A stretch of DNA of 64,000 nt from Artemisia argyi (taxonomy: Eukaryota > Streptophyta > Magnoliopsida > Asterales > Asteraceae), in NCBI GenBank assembly GCA_030686995.1, contig CM060703.1, positions 7,236,597-7,300,596 of the forward strand, read 5' to 3'. The notes beneath the pieces are model-generated. The model saw only the letters and a program-made list of their open reading frames with translations, had not been told where the DNA came from and did not search any database. Numbering within the stretch: position 1 is the stretch's first letter; each line of letters opens with the position of its first letter. This document shows, in pieces, positions 46,307 to 57,370 of this stretch. Position numbers and translations under genes: made by a program.

Positions 46307-46310
<4 letters not shown>

Positions 46311-46343
<33 letters not shown>

Positions 46344-46365
46344 TATTATTATTATTATTTTTTCA
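46311..46365. repeat. Poly(T) and (ATT)n run
   Basis: About 30 T followed by ATT triplets. It lies at a position equivalent to the (ATT)n tract near 42.0 kb in the neighbouring unit. Confidence 0.85.
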
Positions 46366-47122
46366 TTATCTAATTACTTGTGACTAAAAACCTGTCGAGA
46401 AGAAATTGTTAAAGATAGGTTAAACATTATACATGCACGTACACTTGGTGAATGGATTAATTATTAAGGTATGCTTGAGTAGGAAGGTTCCTTTGTATAC
46501 CATCCAATAAGTTAATTGTGACCTGTAATTTGTATAAGTTACTTGAAATCAATGAAAATAATTTGTTGAACAACCACACCATTAAATCATCCCATTAGTT
46601 AATTGCAACCAACAATTTTAACTTATAAATTACTTGAAATCAATGAAAATAACCTGTTGAAGTGGTTGAACCTATAATCATAATTAAACATATTTGACCT
46701 GTTCGTATGTCACGAATTTATAAGGTCACTTGGACGCTAAAGCTTAAGCCCTTAACAAACGCTGGAATATGATTTAGTGTGACTCACACGACGTGTTTAG
46801 ATGATTAAACCTAAAGGTTCTTCCATTCGCAGTACTACTAACCAACAAAGTTATTTCAATGACAAAATGTGTGGACACTTTTGATCCCTAGCTAATTTTT
46901 ATTAGACGTCAACAACGATAAAGGCATGCTTTCACTAGTGACCAAATTGGATCAGTAACTAACCAATGTAAGTGATCCCTAAACAAGTTTAATTCAGAAT
47001 GGTATCATTTGGTTGTATTAGATTATGTTTTCACCAATATATCAGATTGACCGAGAATATATGATGACAATATATGCTTTAATACTTCATCTAATAATAC
47101 AACAAAACGAGGCGGGACACAA

Positions 47123-47146
47123 CCCGTGCGATGCACGGGCTGCTGG
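47123..47146 (+). mobile_element. Candidate Helitron-type 3' hairpin
   Basis: CCCGTGC-GAT-GCACGGG hairpin (47123-47139) followed by TGC-like spacer and CTGG (47143-47146). It fits hairpin plus CTRR only loosely and shares AACGAGGC...ACCCGTGC with the hairpin at 48.42 kb. Confidence 0.35.
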
Positions 47147-48094
47147 TTGAATAATTATGTATTTTTTTTCGTAATTTTGGTGCAGACGCAACATATGACG
47201 GTTGATTGTTATTGATTATTTATTTACGTGTGTAGTAAAATTTTAATTATAAATGGGAATAAGTTACATAAAATTTTTTTTTGCCTATCGGAACAAAATC
47301 ATGTATGACTTAACACATATTATATCCCGTACATGGAAGCAAAACATTTTTTGTGACTATAAAAGTTGGTCCAATGTAACTATGTGTAGCATGAGACAAT
47401 TATAGCTTACCCAGGCGATGAACGAATGTTGTATTTAATTATTCATCACGTAATGTCTAACTGTCATCCCTACGTATACTTTTTTAAATCAATTGTTGTT
47501 TATCATAGAATCAGTCCTCACTCGACTTGCAAAGTGGATATCTCTCTTTTTCTGGTGAAAAGACCAAATGAAATTTCATGCTAATTATAAGTTGCACTGT
47601 GACATATGAGAATGAACTGATAAATCCTTATGATTTTAATTATATGTTGACCCGTGTGCTCATAATCAGTATCATGTTGACCCGTGTGGTCATATTCAAT
47701 ATCATGCTAAGTCATTTTATTGAGATTCATATGTAATCAAGTTGTTATTCAAATTACTTTGTTTTTTAGTTTCTACTTTTCTCATACCTACCAAATTCAA
47801 ATTTGCTTGGTGAATGGTCCCCAAAACCAACTTCAAGCTAAAACAAAACATGCTAAGTTCAAAAGTTGAGTATTAATTTCAGTTCGTACATGTAAGCTTT
47901 CAGGGATTTTTTGCGTATGAGATCAATTAGGGAGAAAGGAACATGTGAACAAATTTGGTAAACGTACATTGTTAGAAACTTAAATTATAGACCTGTGTTA
48001 CATTACCCAACTTGTAATAATATACTATCATCAATTGTCATATTTTATAGTTTGGGCACTTCTAATTATATCAACGTTTGACAAAAGATACGAA

Positions 48095-48175
48095 AATGTT
48101 TGTGTTCCAATGGTACCTCATGGTGTATGCGAAGCTCTCTAAACAAATGGTTATGGGTTCAAGTCATGCGAGCTA
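48095..48175 (+). repeat. SINE-like tRNA-derived segment
   Basis: Contains CAATGGTACCTCATGG (A-box-like) and, about 40 bp on, GGTTATGGGTTCAAGTC (B-box-like), the layout of a plant SINE head. The 3' end and target duplication were not resolved. Confidence 0.35.
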
Positions 48176-48418
48176 TATTTGTAATGCTAGTATTAGGAGA
48201 TAGCTAAAATTGTCATTTAAAAAAAATAGCAACAAATTTGATCATTTAATATCATATGGTAAAATCAAGCAAGTACATGAAGAGGGGAATGAGACAGAGA
48301 ATCATGAATATGAGAAGAAAAAGATAAGTGAATTACAAAACAGACTTGCGAATGCGCTTGCATCCCCTCATCATCATGAATTGGAACTTTATTTTATCCA
48401 TTAACGAGGCATGCAGAA

Positions 48419-48447
48419 CCCGTGCTACGCACGGGCTGAGCATCTAA
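48419..48447 (+). mobile_element. Helitron-type 3' terminus
   Basis: CCCGTGC-TAC-GCACGGG hairpin (48419-48435), an eight-base spacer, CTAA (48444-48447), then T. The 5' end was not found; it may lie within 47.15-48.4 kb. Confidence 0.45.
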
Positions 48448-51400
48448 TTGTTAATCGTGTATTCTTTAAGTATATTGGCGAGTGTATACTTAACAATTGT
48501 TTAGTATGTTGTATGAAATGTTTTAACTTTGTTGTATACAAATTTAAAAATGTTTGATTTTGTTTGTTACTCCGTATTAAGTTGTGATGGCTTTGTTTCT
48601 TTTGGCATATTACTTATTTGTATGATAAAAAAAAAGTCCTTTGTTTCTTTTGGTCTATTACATAGCCTTATGATACTTGTCTGTTAGACGGTGCACAAAC
48701 TTGCTTTCTAAGTGTTTTCGCGTGAACTTGTTTATGTTTTCGTAAATATAACTTTTTTGATGTGTTCATAGTTTATTAGTTATTGTAGTTGTTTTTTATT
48801 TTCCAAAATTTGTTTTAATTATACATTATTTGAAAATAGGTGTTAAATTATGTGTTTTTATTATTTTCATTTGATAATGTTTGTGTTCAATGATTTTGAT
48901 GGTATGTTAAAATATAATTTTCACTCTTATTGTTGGCCTTTTGTGAAATGTGATGCTCTATATGTCAAGCATTCGTTGATTTTTTTATTTATGATTTTTT
49001 TTTGTTCCGATAGGTAACTAATTAAAAAGACGAATACACACTTTTGCACCTTGAGAATTAATTACTCATGGGAAAAGGAAGAGACATATTATGGTATTTC
49101 TTTAACGTACTTCTTTCCTAACTTTATTGCACATAAACTTAATGACATCTTGATATACGTACATGCATTCATACTATTTACTTTAGCTAATGTTTCGATT
49201 TATTAGACGTTCTATACACCGGTTATGCTACTTTAACCGAATTGTTGCTCTTGCATCCCAGTAGACCATTTGCTAGTGTTTTCTGTGTTTTTTTAATGGG
49301 CTCCATCTTGTTTTATAAATTGTACTTTTCTCATCATAGGATAACAAAATAGGCCACACTTCTCAGCCCAAAATAATATCCTAAAACCTAATTGACAAAA
49401 TAAACTAACTAATCCCTAATTGCTCTCATGTGCAACCCTACATCCTTCTCACAAACACAACGCAGCCACACCAACTATTTCTCATTGTTTTCTCAGCTAA
49501 CAGCCTTCACCAAATTATTTCATCCTTGTATCTCCACATAGCAAGAGCTAACACACAATCACAAACTCATCCTACCTTTGTATCCGAAGCGTAAATCACA
49601 AAAATAAATAACCTATCAACTTCTTTTGATAATGATCTTTATGCTTAAGAAGAACGAAATACAATTTGACGACACCTTTTTTTTTACTTGTATTTGTACG
49701 GCTTCAAGATCTTGTATAAGATCTAAGGTAGGTGTTTATATGTTTTTTTTTTCTTAGAACGAAACAAAGATAGATTATAACATATTTGTTATAAATATTT
49801 CTTCATTACTTTCGGATATTAAAAAAGATCTATGATGGGAAGTTGGGAATTGAGATCTTGCAAAATTTTAAGTATTTCGGATCGAACCATAAGCTCAATA
49901 ACAAATCCAGTCCAAATGATAAACCTTGTAGCCCGTTAACAGAATTGAAGTACCCGATCCAATAACAAATCATATCAGGTTATAACCCTAGTACACATTT
50001 CACTTTGACTAACCCTAACACACACTTATTATGATAAGCGCCCCCTTCCACCTAAACCCTTTTAATCAAACTGCCTCCATCTCCATCTTCATCATCAATA
50101 CCGACACACACGCAGTGATAAAAGATGTCAATCTTTTGAGTCACTCTTCGTCCAACCGACTCAAGAAACACCTTGAATCTTTCTAAATAATCAAAACATA
50201 CGGTTTGATTTCATTTAGACAAAATCATTCTTTTCATTTACAAATCGAATACCACCACGTAAGACCTTTTGCTCACTTTCTTTTAAAAAACAGAAACACA
50301 AACACCCTTTTCAATCTCTTTGTTTCGGCTTCAAGGTCTTATAGAAGATCTTATGTAGGTATCGATATTATGTATTTGTTTTTTGTTGATTTGTCGAAAG
50401 GAGATGTGTTGAAGTTAGCGGTTTCACTTTTACTTTGATCTTTCTTTTTTCCGATCAGCCATAAATCTTGGTTTTATAAAAGGGTGGTTTAACGGCGGCA
50501 AGTCACCACTGCCGTCTTCTTGCTGGTTCCATCCAAGTTTTTGTTTTTTTAATAGATCGATTTTATTTGATGGTCAGGTTTCGTGTATCAAACTACGTAT
50601 TTATACTACTCATTATATGACTATGAAAAGACTAATCGCTTTGTATTCTCTTTGGTTGTAAATGGAGGATGATTTATGTTCTTTTTGGTTGTAAATGTAA
50701 ACTGCAGGACTGTTGGAATGCACGAAATTAATTTGGGGGAACACTAAAGGACTAAACACATGTTCTAACTCAAAATTCTTGATCATCATTACTCCGCCTT
50801 AAATTATAGGACTGAATCTTATAGTATTATAGATAGATTTTGTATTAACTTTTTTTTTATCCCAGCATATTATATAAAATGTCAACCTTGATTGTGCATA
50901 TATTTTTTCTTAAAACTCAGCTACTAATTGAAACTCATAACCGAAACTAAATATCATTCAACACAAATCATTAAACGTCATTACTACCTACCTACCCGCT
51001 CCTCTCCTAAACATTCGGATAAAAACAGGCGATCATTGATCCTACCCTCTATTCCTTCTCATACGATCATTGATCCTCCCTCCTAAACTCGTTTCTCACA
51101 TAACACCAAAAATTAGATCTAATCTGAGCTTAATCACAAATCCATCTTATCCTTCTTCTAAATCTGCTACAAACCCACTTTAATCGAGCAACAAACAAAA
51201 ACATCACATCCATACCCTAAACCGTTTCTTCAGTAGATGCTTAATCCGAATCAAGAAAGCTTGTTAATGGCTTCAACATCCTTTGGAGGGTATCGGGTAG
51301 GGTCGACTTTTATACTATTTTGTGTTCATGTCTAACCCGAAAGAAAGAAAGGATGAAAAAACATTGTTTTTGTTCTTTCTTTGAATTTTTCGGATATTAA

Positions 51401-51553
51401 TTGAGGCTTTGCTTCAAAAATAGATCGATGAAGAATTGGTTTTTCGTGATAACATCTTTAATGTTCCTTTGAAGGAGGGTGACGGAGTCAATTGTTGTGA
51501 TGAGAGTTAGGGAGTGATATTGTGAGATTCAGTTTCATTATCTACTATTTATA

Positions 51554-51557
<4 letters not shown>

Positions 51558-51596
<39 letters not shown>
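51558..51596. repeat. Poly(T) run
   Basis: About 39 T. Confidence 0.9.
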
Positions 51597-51602
<6 letters not shown>

Positions 51603-52194
51603 CTCTTTATATTCTTTTTTTTTTAATTGCTACAACCTTTCATATTTGTAACTGTTTGGAGGATAACCCTTAAATGCCTGAAACTCCAGCAACTGTACAT
51701 ATTCGTCCTCCTCTTTAAGACTCATTCAAGATGAGTTTATTGTGATTCATATAATTAAGAAGTTATTTAAACTACCTTGTACTGTACTACCCTTTTTTGC
51801 ACAATACACTTTCATATTAAATTAAGGGGTATAAGATTTGGGAGGTGATTTGCACACTCCTAAAAGTTATTGGGACACTCTTTTTAATGCTTCAGTTACT
51901 TGTACAAAACTTACACTGTGCTTTATCCGCTTGTACTGTGAGTGTCCCAATCAATAATTTGAGTGTGCCAATCACTTCCCATAAGATTTATATAGTATAG
52001 ATGCTTGTCATTTGCTGTTAAGGAATGTGTCATTAAAGCACCAAAAAAGGATAATAATATTGGTTTACAATTGTACATGATACAAAACTAAAATGAATGA
52101 ATGAATGAATACGTTATAGATATCTTCCTATATTCCTAGAAAAGTCTTTTAATATCTTTATTCCTGTATATATGCAAATGGTCTTTCTTGTTGC

Positions 52195-53151
52195 TCATAC
52201 CATTCCTGTAGAGCATGTCGAAGTAGATGGATCGTACATTGCAGGAACCAAATACTTTCTTCCGTTTGTGCCATGTGCATTATAACTAGCACCAGTAGTT
52301 GAGTCCACCAGCAAATCCCCTGGGTACCCGGGATACGCCCCTTTTCCATATACTCCTGGACACGCGGATGCAGCCTCTAATGGCGCACTCGCGTCCCCTT
52401 GATAATACCCATTCCCAAATGGGTTCGTGGCTGTACCAGCCAATAAGCTAGCCAAGTTAATCACCATACTGTCCATACCCACATCATTGTTGGGTGCGAC
52501 GAGTGGTGGGCCCTGTGGTCCGTAAATTGGCTGGTGGAACGGCCACGCACATTGACCCGGACATTGTGTCTCCGAGTTGCCAACCCAAATGTACGGAAAT
52601 TTATATTTCTTTCCTTTAGCATTGGCAGTTACGGTATTTGCTACTGCAGAGCTGTGTGTCCCACATCTGCTAGAGCAAAAACCTGTAACTGTCACATCAT
52701 TTGCCGTTAAAACTATATTAACAGCATTTGGTGATGCAACTTTTGAAGCAAGTTTAACAAGGTGGTTATCGGTTAATGACTTCCCAAGAGAGTATTTCGA
52801 GTCCGATACTTGTTTACCAAGTCGGGTAGATAGTGAAGCGGGCTTGTTTAATTTAGTGAGGTATTTCTCAGTAGTTTTCCACCATGTTGCAACAGAGGGT
52901 TGGGCTAGGGATTTAGATGATTTGGAGGATAACGAGGTGATGAAATCGGAGATAATGGCCTTTTGGGATGGCTTAAAGTTGCCATACCATATAAGATTTA
53001 CGGAGATGTTTCCGGCTAGGAGAGGGCCATTATGGTATTCGAGTAAGTTAGATGAGTCGCGAACCAACTCAGTTAGCCTTCTAGTTGCGATACAAACATG
53101 TGAAATGGATAACAGGAAGACAAAATGTAGTAGAAAACGAATGGGAGCCAT
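52195..53151 (-). CDS. EXORDIUM-like (phosphate-induced protein 1) copy C
   Basis: Single exon, ATG at 53151, 318 aa. The C-terminus reads STCSTGMV, one residue longer than copies A and B. Other differences include [36 protein letters not shown] and GMDSM. The signal peptide ([20 protein letters not shown]) and all family segments are intact. A TATA box (TATAAATATAG on the gene strand, about 53216-53225) lies 65-75 bp upstream. The upstream promoter, including CGTGTG (53588-53593), has been pushed 349 bp away by a Helitron. Confidence 0.93.
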   Translation of the reverse strand: MAPIRFLLHFVFLLSISHVCIATRRLTELVRDSSNLLEYHNGPLLAGNISVNLIWYGNFKPSQKAIISDFITSLSSKSSKSLAQPSVATWWKTTEKYLTKLNKPASLSTRLGKQVSDSKYSLGKSLTDNHLVKLASKVASPNAVNIVLTANDVTVTGFCSSRCGTHSSAVANTVTANAKGKKYKFPYIWVGNSETQCPGQCAWPFHQPIYGPQGPPLVAPNNDVGMDSMVINLASLLAGTATNPFGNGYYQGDASAPLEAASACPGVYGKGAYPGYPGDLLVDSTTGASYNAHGTNGRKYLVPAMYDPSTSTCSTGMV

Positions 53152-53228
53152 TTTGTAATAGAAAAATGATTGGAAAAAAGAATGTTAGTTGATGATGATG
53201 AAAATGAATGATGTGCTATATTTATACA

Positions 53229-53577
53229 CTAGTTATAATGCCCGCGCACGCGCGGGTTTTAAAATTTTTTTTAAATAATATATTTTTATTTATTAAAAAA
53301 CAAATAATTTAATCTTTGTTTTGTTTGATTTATGGTGTTTAATTATAGTTTTTTTAATATTAAAGATAATTATTTAAAATTTTTAATCCTATTATTAATT
53401 GCATTTTATTTATATTTTTTGTATTTATCTTCTACTTGTGTTAAGGATAAATATAAAAGGTTACCTAATTAGAAAATAATTTTTTTTTAAATAAAATTAT
53501 TACTAAATAAAGTATGAATGCATTTTTTTGAAATGAAAAATTGTCAATAAGGGTTTTATTTTATTATATAAAAAAGA
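53229..53577 (-). mobile_element. Short non-autonomous Helitron (349 bp) in the copy C promoter
   Basis: On the minus strand it starts TCTTTTTTATATAATAAAAT, ends with hairpin CCCGCGCGTGCGCGGG, spacer and CTAG. It is flanked by A (53228) and T (53578) without duplication. Removing it restores TTTATACA-TGTAGAATAACG, exactly the sequence at copy B (45721-45740). It is inserted directly upstream of the TATA box. Confidence 0.92.
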
Positions 53578-53872
53578 TGTAGAATAACGTGTGTTTTTAT
53601 CTTTCTGTTGATGTACAAATTCCAGCTGCAAACGGTATCTGACACTGAGTTTCCTTTGACGCGTTGGCATGATAGCAAAAGTTGGTGGTTTATGTTTTAG
53701 GATACAAGTCCTTTGCCATGCCCTACCACTTGATAAAGAGCCATGATTTATGTTTAATCAATTTAACGCTCGTCACCTAGCTTAACTTTGTACAATTATC
53801 TTATTTTCTTAGTTAACTTGGTTTAAACTTATTTTATCGTAGTAATACTTAAGGAGTGTTTGTGTTAGTCTA

Positions 53873-54213
53873 CTAGTTATAATGCCCGCGCACGCGCTGG
53901 TTTTTTTTTTTAAATTTTTTGAATCATATATTTTTATTTATTAAAAAGAAATAATTTAATCTTTGTTTTGTTTGATTTATGATTTTTAATTATAGTTTTT
54001 TATTATTAAAGATAATTATTTAAAAATTTTAATCCTTTTGTTAATTGCATTTTATCTATATTTTTTGTATTTATCTTCTACTTTTGTTATGGATAAATAT
54101 AAAATGTTACCAAATAAGAAAATAATATTTTTTAAAGTAATATTATTACTGAATAAGGTATGGTTTAGTTTTTTTGAAATGGAAAAGTCCCCTTTGTTTT
54201 ATTATATAAATGA
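53873..54213 (-). mobile_element. Short non-autonomous Helitron, third copy
   Basis: Same family: minus-strand 3' end with GC-rich hairpin and CTAG after A (53872), and internal sequence closely matching the copies at 41.5 and 53.2 kb. The homology to EXORDIUM-like units stops exactly at its CTAG end (GTTAGTCTA), and the unit does not resume on the other side. The 5' end (about 54213) does not show the expected A beside TC, so this boundary is uncertain. Confidence 0.75.
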
Positions 54214-54369
54214 GAAAAGTTCTATACGAAACTAAATTTAGCTAAAGTACAAACCAAACGATCTCATCCATCCATCCTCATTCCATCCAACGGTGTAGAT
54301 TAAATATGATTTAAAAATAAAAATAACGTGAGGGGCATTTTTGTCAATTCACACAAACTAATAAGTCAC

Positions 54370-54482
54370 GCTATTTTCACACACACACACACGTATTTTC
54401 ACACACACACGCCATTTTCGTTTCTCTCTCTCTCTCTCTCTCTAATACACCGTTTCCCCAATTCGTAACCCTAACCCTAACC
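54370..54482 (+). promoter_or_regulatory. Putative 5' leader: CA and CT repeats, telo-box
   Basis: (CA)n, (TC)n (about 54423-54443) and AACCCTAACCCTAACC (about 54466-54482) lie just before the first exon of the Lys-rich gene. CT-rich tracts and telo-box AAACCCTAA-like motifs are common near plant transcription start sites. Confidence 0.45.
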
Positions 54483-54739
54483 ACCATCAATCCACCGTCA
54501 ATCCACTACGAAACCACCGCAAAATCATTATATTTTGAAGGCCGTTCGTTAAAATGGACCTACGTGGTGAAATATCGCAATCTAGAGCGTTTGTTGTCGG
54601 AACCCATTGATAATGTCGAATCTGGTATATTTTTGTCTCATTTTTTTAAATCAGTTATTATTTTGAATTTTTGTTATCGATTAGGTTATTTTTTGAATTT
54701 ATTAGCTTATTTTGTGGTTTTATTAGCCTTTTTGTTACT

Positions 54740-54910
54740 GAATGAGAGTTTGGATTAGTTTATGTTAGCGAGTAGATTAGATTTTAGGATTAGCTTATTT
54801 TTTTGATGTAATGACTGTTTAGGGTTAACTTATTTTTTTGATGTAATGACTGTTTGGATTAGTTTATGTTAGCTAGTAGATTAGATTTTAGGATTAGCTT
54901 ATTTTTTTGA
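54740..54910. repeat. Tandem duplication in intron 1 of the Lys-rich gene
   Basis: TTGGATTAGTTTATGTTAGC followed by GAGTAGATTAGATTTTAGGA and CTTATTTTTTTGATG occurs at about 54750 and again at about 54850, with a partial third CTTATTTTTTTGATGTAATG unit between. Confidence 0.8.
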
Positions 54911-55009
54911 TATTTTTGTGGTTTTATTTTTTTTGTTACTGAATGGATGGTTGGATTATTTTTGTTTTGTGATAAGCATAATTAGATAAGCAAATGGGAT
55001 TTTGCTTAT

Positions 55010-55226
55010 CACTGAATAATCCTATGGGATTATCACTGAATCCCATGGGATTCACATAAGAATTAGTGGTTTGTGATATAAGTAGATTAGCAAATGGGAT
55101 TTTGCTTCACTGAATAATCCTATGGGATTATCACTGAATCCCATGGGATTCAAATAGAATTAAAATTATGGCAAATATCAGTTTAAGAATAATCCTATGG
55201 GATTATCACTGAATCCCATGGGATTA
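55010..55226. repeat. Palindrome array 1 (intron 1)
   Basis: Three copies of a pair: AATCCTATGGGATT then, after ATCACTG, AATCCCATGGGATT. The pairs are spaced about 80-90 bp apart. The second member is a perfect 14-bp palindrome (contains CCATGG). Confidence 0.95.
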
Positions 55227-57083
55227 ACATATAATGAGTGTTTGTATTAGCTTTTAGGAATCAGATTTATAGTTTTCTGTTTTGTTTGCTAGTTTTAGGT
55301 GTTTGTGATTAATTAGTTTTTTCTGTTGTTAGTTGCTTATAACTAATATTATTCTTTTCATCTTATAATTTATGTAGGTAAAGTATTGAACCCAACACCG
55401 TTGTCTAGGTTCAATCCGTTCGATAATTTGGGAAAGAAAACATCGCTGGTGAAGCAGCCTCGCTTCAATCCGTTTGATCTTAAAAAAAACAAATCGCCGT
55501 CAAAGACAAAACCATCGGGTGATGTTAGTGAGGCTGCCAAACCAGTAGAGTTTGAGGTTAATGTTCAGGGGAAGGCGATTGTTGATCAGGGAAAGGAGAG
55601 TAGTGTTGTTATTGCTGCAGTTGTTGCTGATTTGGAGAAGGAGAGTCAGAAGGAGAAGGAGAAGGAGAAGGAGAAGGGGAAGGGGAAGGAGAAGGAGGAG
55701 AATGTTATTGAGAAGTTGGTGGAGAGTGAGGAGAACGTTATTGAGAAGGTGGTGGAGAGTGAGAATGAGGAGAGTGGGAAGTTGGTTACATATAAATCAA
55801 AAAAGGGTAAAAAGGGTTTTGTTGTTGATGATAAGAAGCTTAAGAAGAATTTGAAGGTGACGGTTGTTGATGATAAGAAGCTTAAGAAGAGTGTTAAGGT
55901 GACGGAGCCAGTTAAGACGACTCCGAAGAAGAAGTCTGATAAAGTAATATCAGAAGCTCCTGTTTTGACATCCAATAAGTTGGTTCAGTATGATACTCCA
56001 ACTCCTCCAAAGAAACGGAAATTAGCATTACCAGAAGTTGATGATAGTTCAAAGAAACAAAAGCTTAAGGTTCCGAAAGGTATAGATATGTCCCAAATCC
56101 ATGAAATTTGTTTTGATTTTCATTGTTTGTTTTGATCAATTTGTGAATCTAAGCTTCTGTTGGAATTAGTTGTTATTGAGAGTTGAGATTACTTCTGTTA
56201 GTATAATTGTAGTTTATTTGATCACCAGATTCTAGTTTTGTTGATTATTTCATGCATTCCTAGTTGTAACTGATATATTAGGGAGTGTTTGGCTTAACTA
56301 TAATCTGAGTTGAGTAACTGCTGGTTTGATGTTTTAGTACTACATATAGTTTACATTAGAGTATTGGTAGGCTTTTATAATGTAAAATCAGTAGGTTTAG
56401 TTAATTGTTGCTCATTAGTACTCATCTATTTTGTTCTTTGTCTACTGTTGCATTTTGTTTTTAGATATCCATCTTTTCAGCTTAATTCTTGCTTCTTTAA
56501 TTGATATTTCTGTCTGATCTTTGTTTAGTAGGATCTCATAGTATTAGTTAATTGAGTTTTTCAGTTTAGTAGATTAGCCTGTAGTCTGGTTAGCATTTAG
56601 GAAGATTGTAGTTGGCTGCTTTTTGTTCTGTCTACACTTTAGTGCAAACCTGCTAGTATTTTTAGTTTAAAACAGACCTGAACTAGGAAATTATTAGAAT
56701 AGCAATTGGTAATATTACATAGGGCTTTTTGGTTTTGAGTAATCTCAGTAGTGTAGAGATTGAATTGCACCCATAATTGTAGTCCTCAGCTTATTGCATC
56801 TGCTAGTTGGTGGTTTGAGCTTGATTTCTGTGTTGGTATTTTGGGCTGCTATTGTTTGTGTAAGCTTGTGACCGTGATATTTTGGCTTTTCAGTGTTTAG
56901 TTACAGTTATTTTAGAGTTAAATATAGTCTGCTTGTTCTAGCTTTTTCATTTACCATATCTGCTTATTGATTAGCCTTTGTTAGATTGCTTATTTGCATT
57001 GATCTTGTGTTTCTGAGTTTCTTTTCATCATAGTTGTGCATAACTGAGTCCATTGTAGTATTATATACTTGTGTGTTCAGTCC

Positions 57084-57265
57084 TGATCCCATGGGATTAA
57101 TAATGAATCCCATGAGATTCACTGTCAATCCCATGGGATTAATAATGAATCCCATGGGATTCACTGCCAATCCCATGGGATTATGAATACAGAATGGCAT
57201 TATGAATCCCATAGGATTCACAGTGAATCCCATAGGATTCAATGTGAATCCCATGGGATTTGATA
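57084..57265. repeat. Palindrome array 2 (intron 2)
   Basis: Eight copies of AATCCCATGGGATT or one-base variants (CCCATGAGATT, CCCATAGGATT), mostly 18-21 bp apart with short AT-rich spacers such as AATAATG, CACTGTC and CACAGTG. The near-18-bp period makes a false repeated Asn-Pro-Met-Gly-Phe reading frame. Confidence 0.95.
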
Positions 57266-57370
57266 ATGAATCTTTTTTTATCAAGTTGTTTATATTATGT
57301 TTGTATCTTTATGTAGATGCTATTGAAAAGACAGTGCAGGAAGATAGTCACCCTAAACGGAAAAAGCACA

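Larger units (their letters stand above)
47104..52010. other. About 5 kb of inserted DNA in the copy C spacer
   Basis: Similarity to the copy B 3' flank stops near 47104 (after TACTTCATCTAATAATACAA) and resumes near the copy C gene. The inserted DNA has two CCCGTGC hairpins (47123, 48419), a SINE-like piece near 48100, a short open stretch (48210-48404), two related 5'-UTR-like segments (about 49.68 and 50.33 kb) and a poly(T) run (51558-51596). No protein family was recognised. It may be one or more Helitrons carrying host fragments. Confidence 0.45.
39440..53873. repeat. Tandem segmental array of EXORDIUM-like units
   Basis: Three units share gene, 3' flank and 5' flank. The junction motif (GAAATTATACTTAC, then ATCATCAACGACCAAAA-T-AGTCGC) occurs near 39480, 41490-41950 and 46170-46300. 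The 3' flank (AGTAGGAAGGTTCCTTTG, CAACCAATAATTTTAACTTA) occurs near 39690, 43480 and 46470. Approximate units are 39440-41470, 41470-46150 and 46150-53873. Units 2 and 3 have grown by transposon insertions. Confidence 0.8.

Noticed and set aside
50205..50438. 77-codon frame in the 5-kb insertion
   Set aside because: Overlaps a 5'-UTR-like duplicated segment; composition not protein-like and no family recognised.
54466..54482. Interstitial telomeric repeat (CCCTAA)n
   Set aside because: Only two to three units, in a 5' leader context; better explained as a telo-box.
55552..55854. Arg-rich 100-codon frame
   Set aside because: Shifted frame of the GAGAAGGAG repeat in the Lys/Glu-rich exon.
57084..57265. 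CRISPR-like array
   Set aside because: Plant nuclear DNA, palindrome repeats of 14 bp with very short spacers and no cas genes.
56964..57284. Repeated Asn-Pro-Met-Gly-Phe peptide frame on the minus strand
   Set aside because: Artefact of the 18-21 bp palindrome array lying inside an intron; the palindrome gives the same peptide on both strands.
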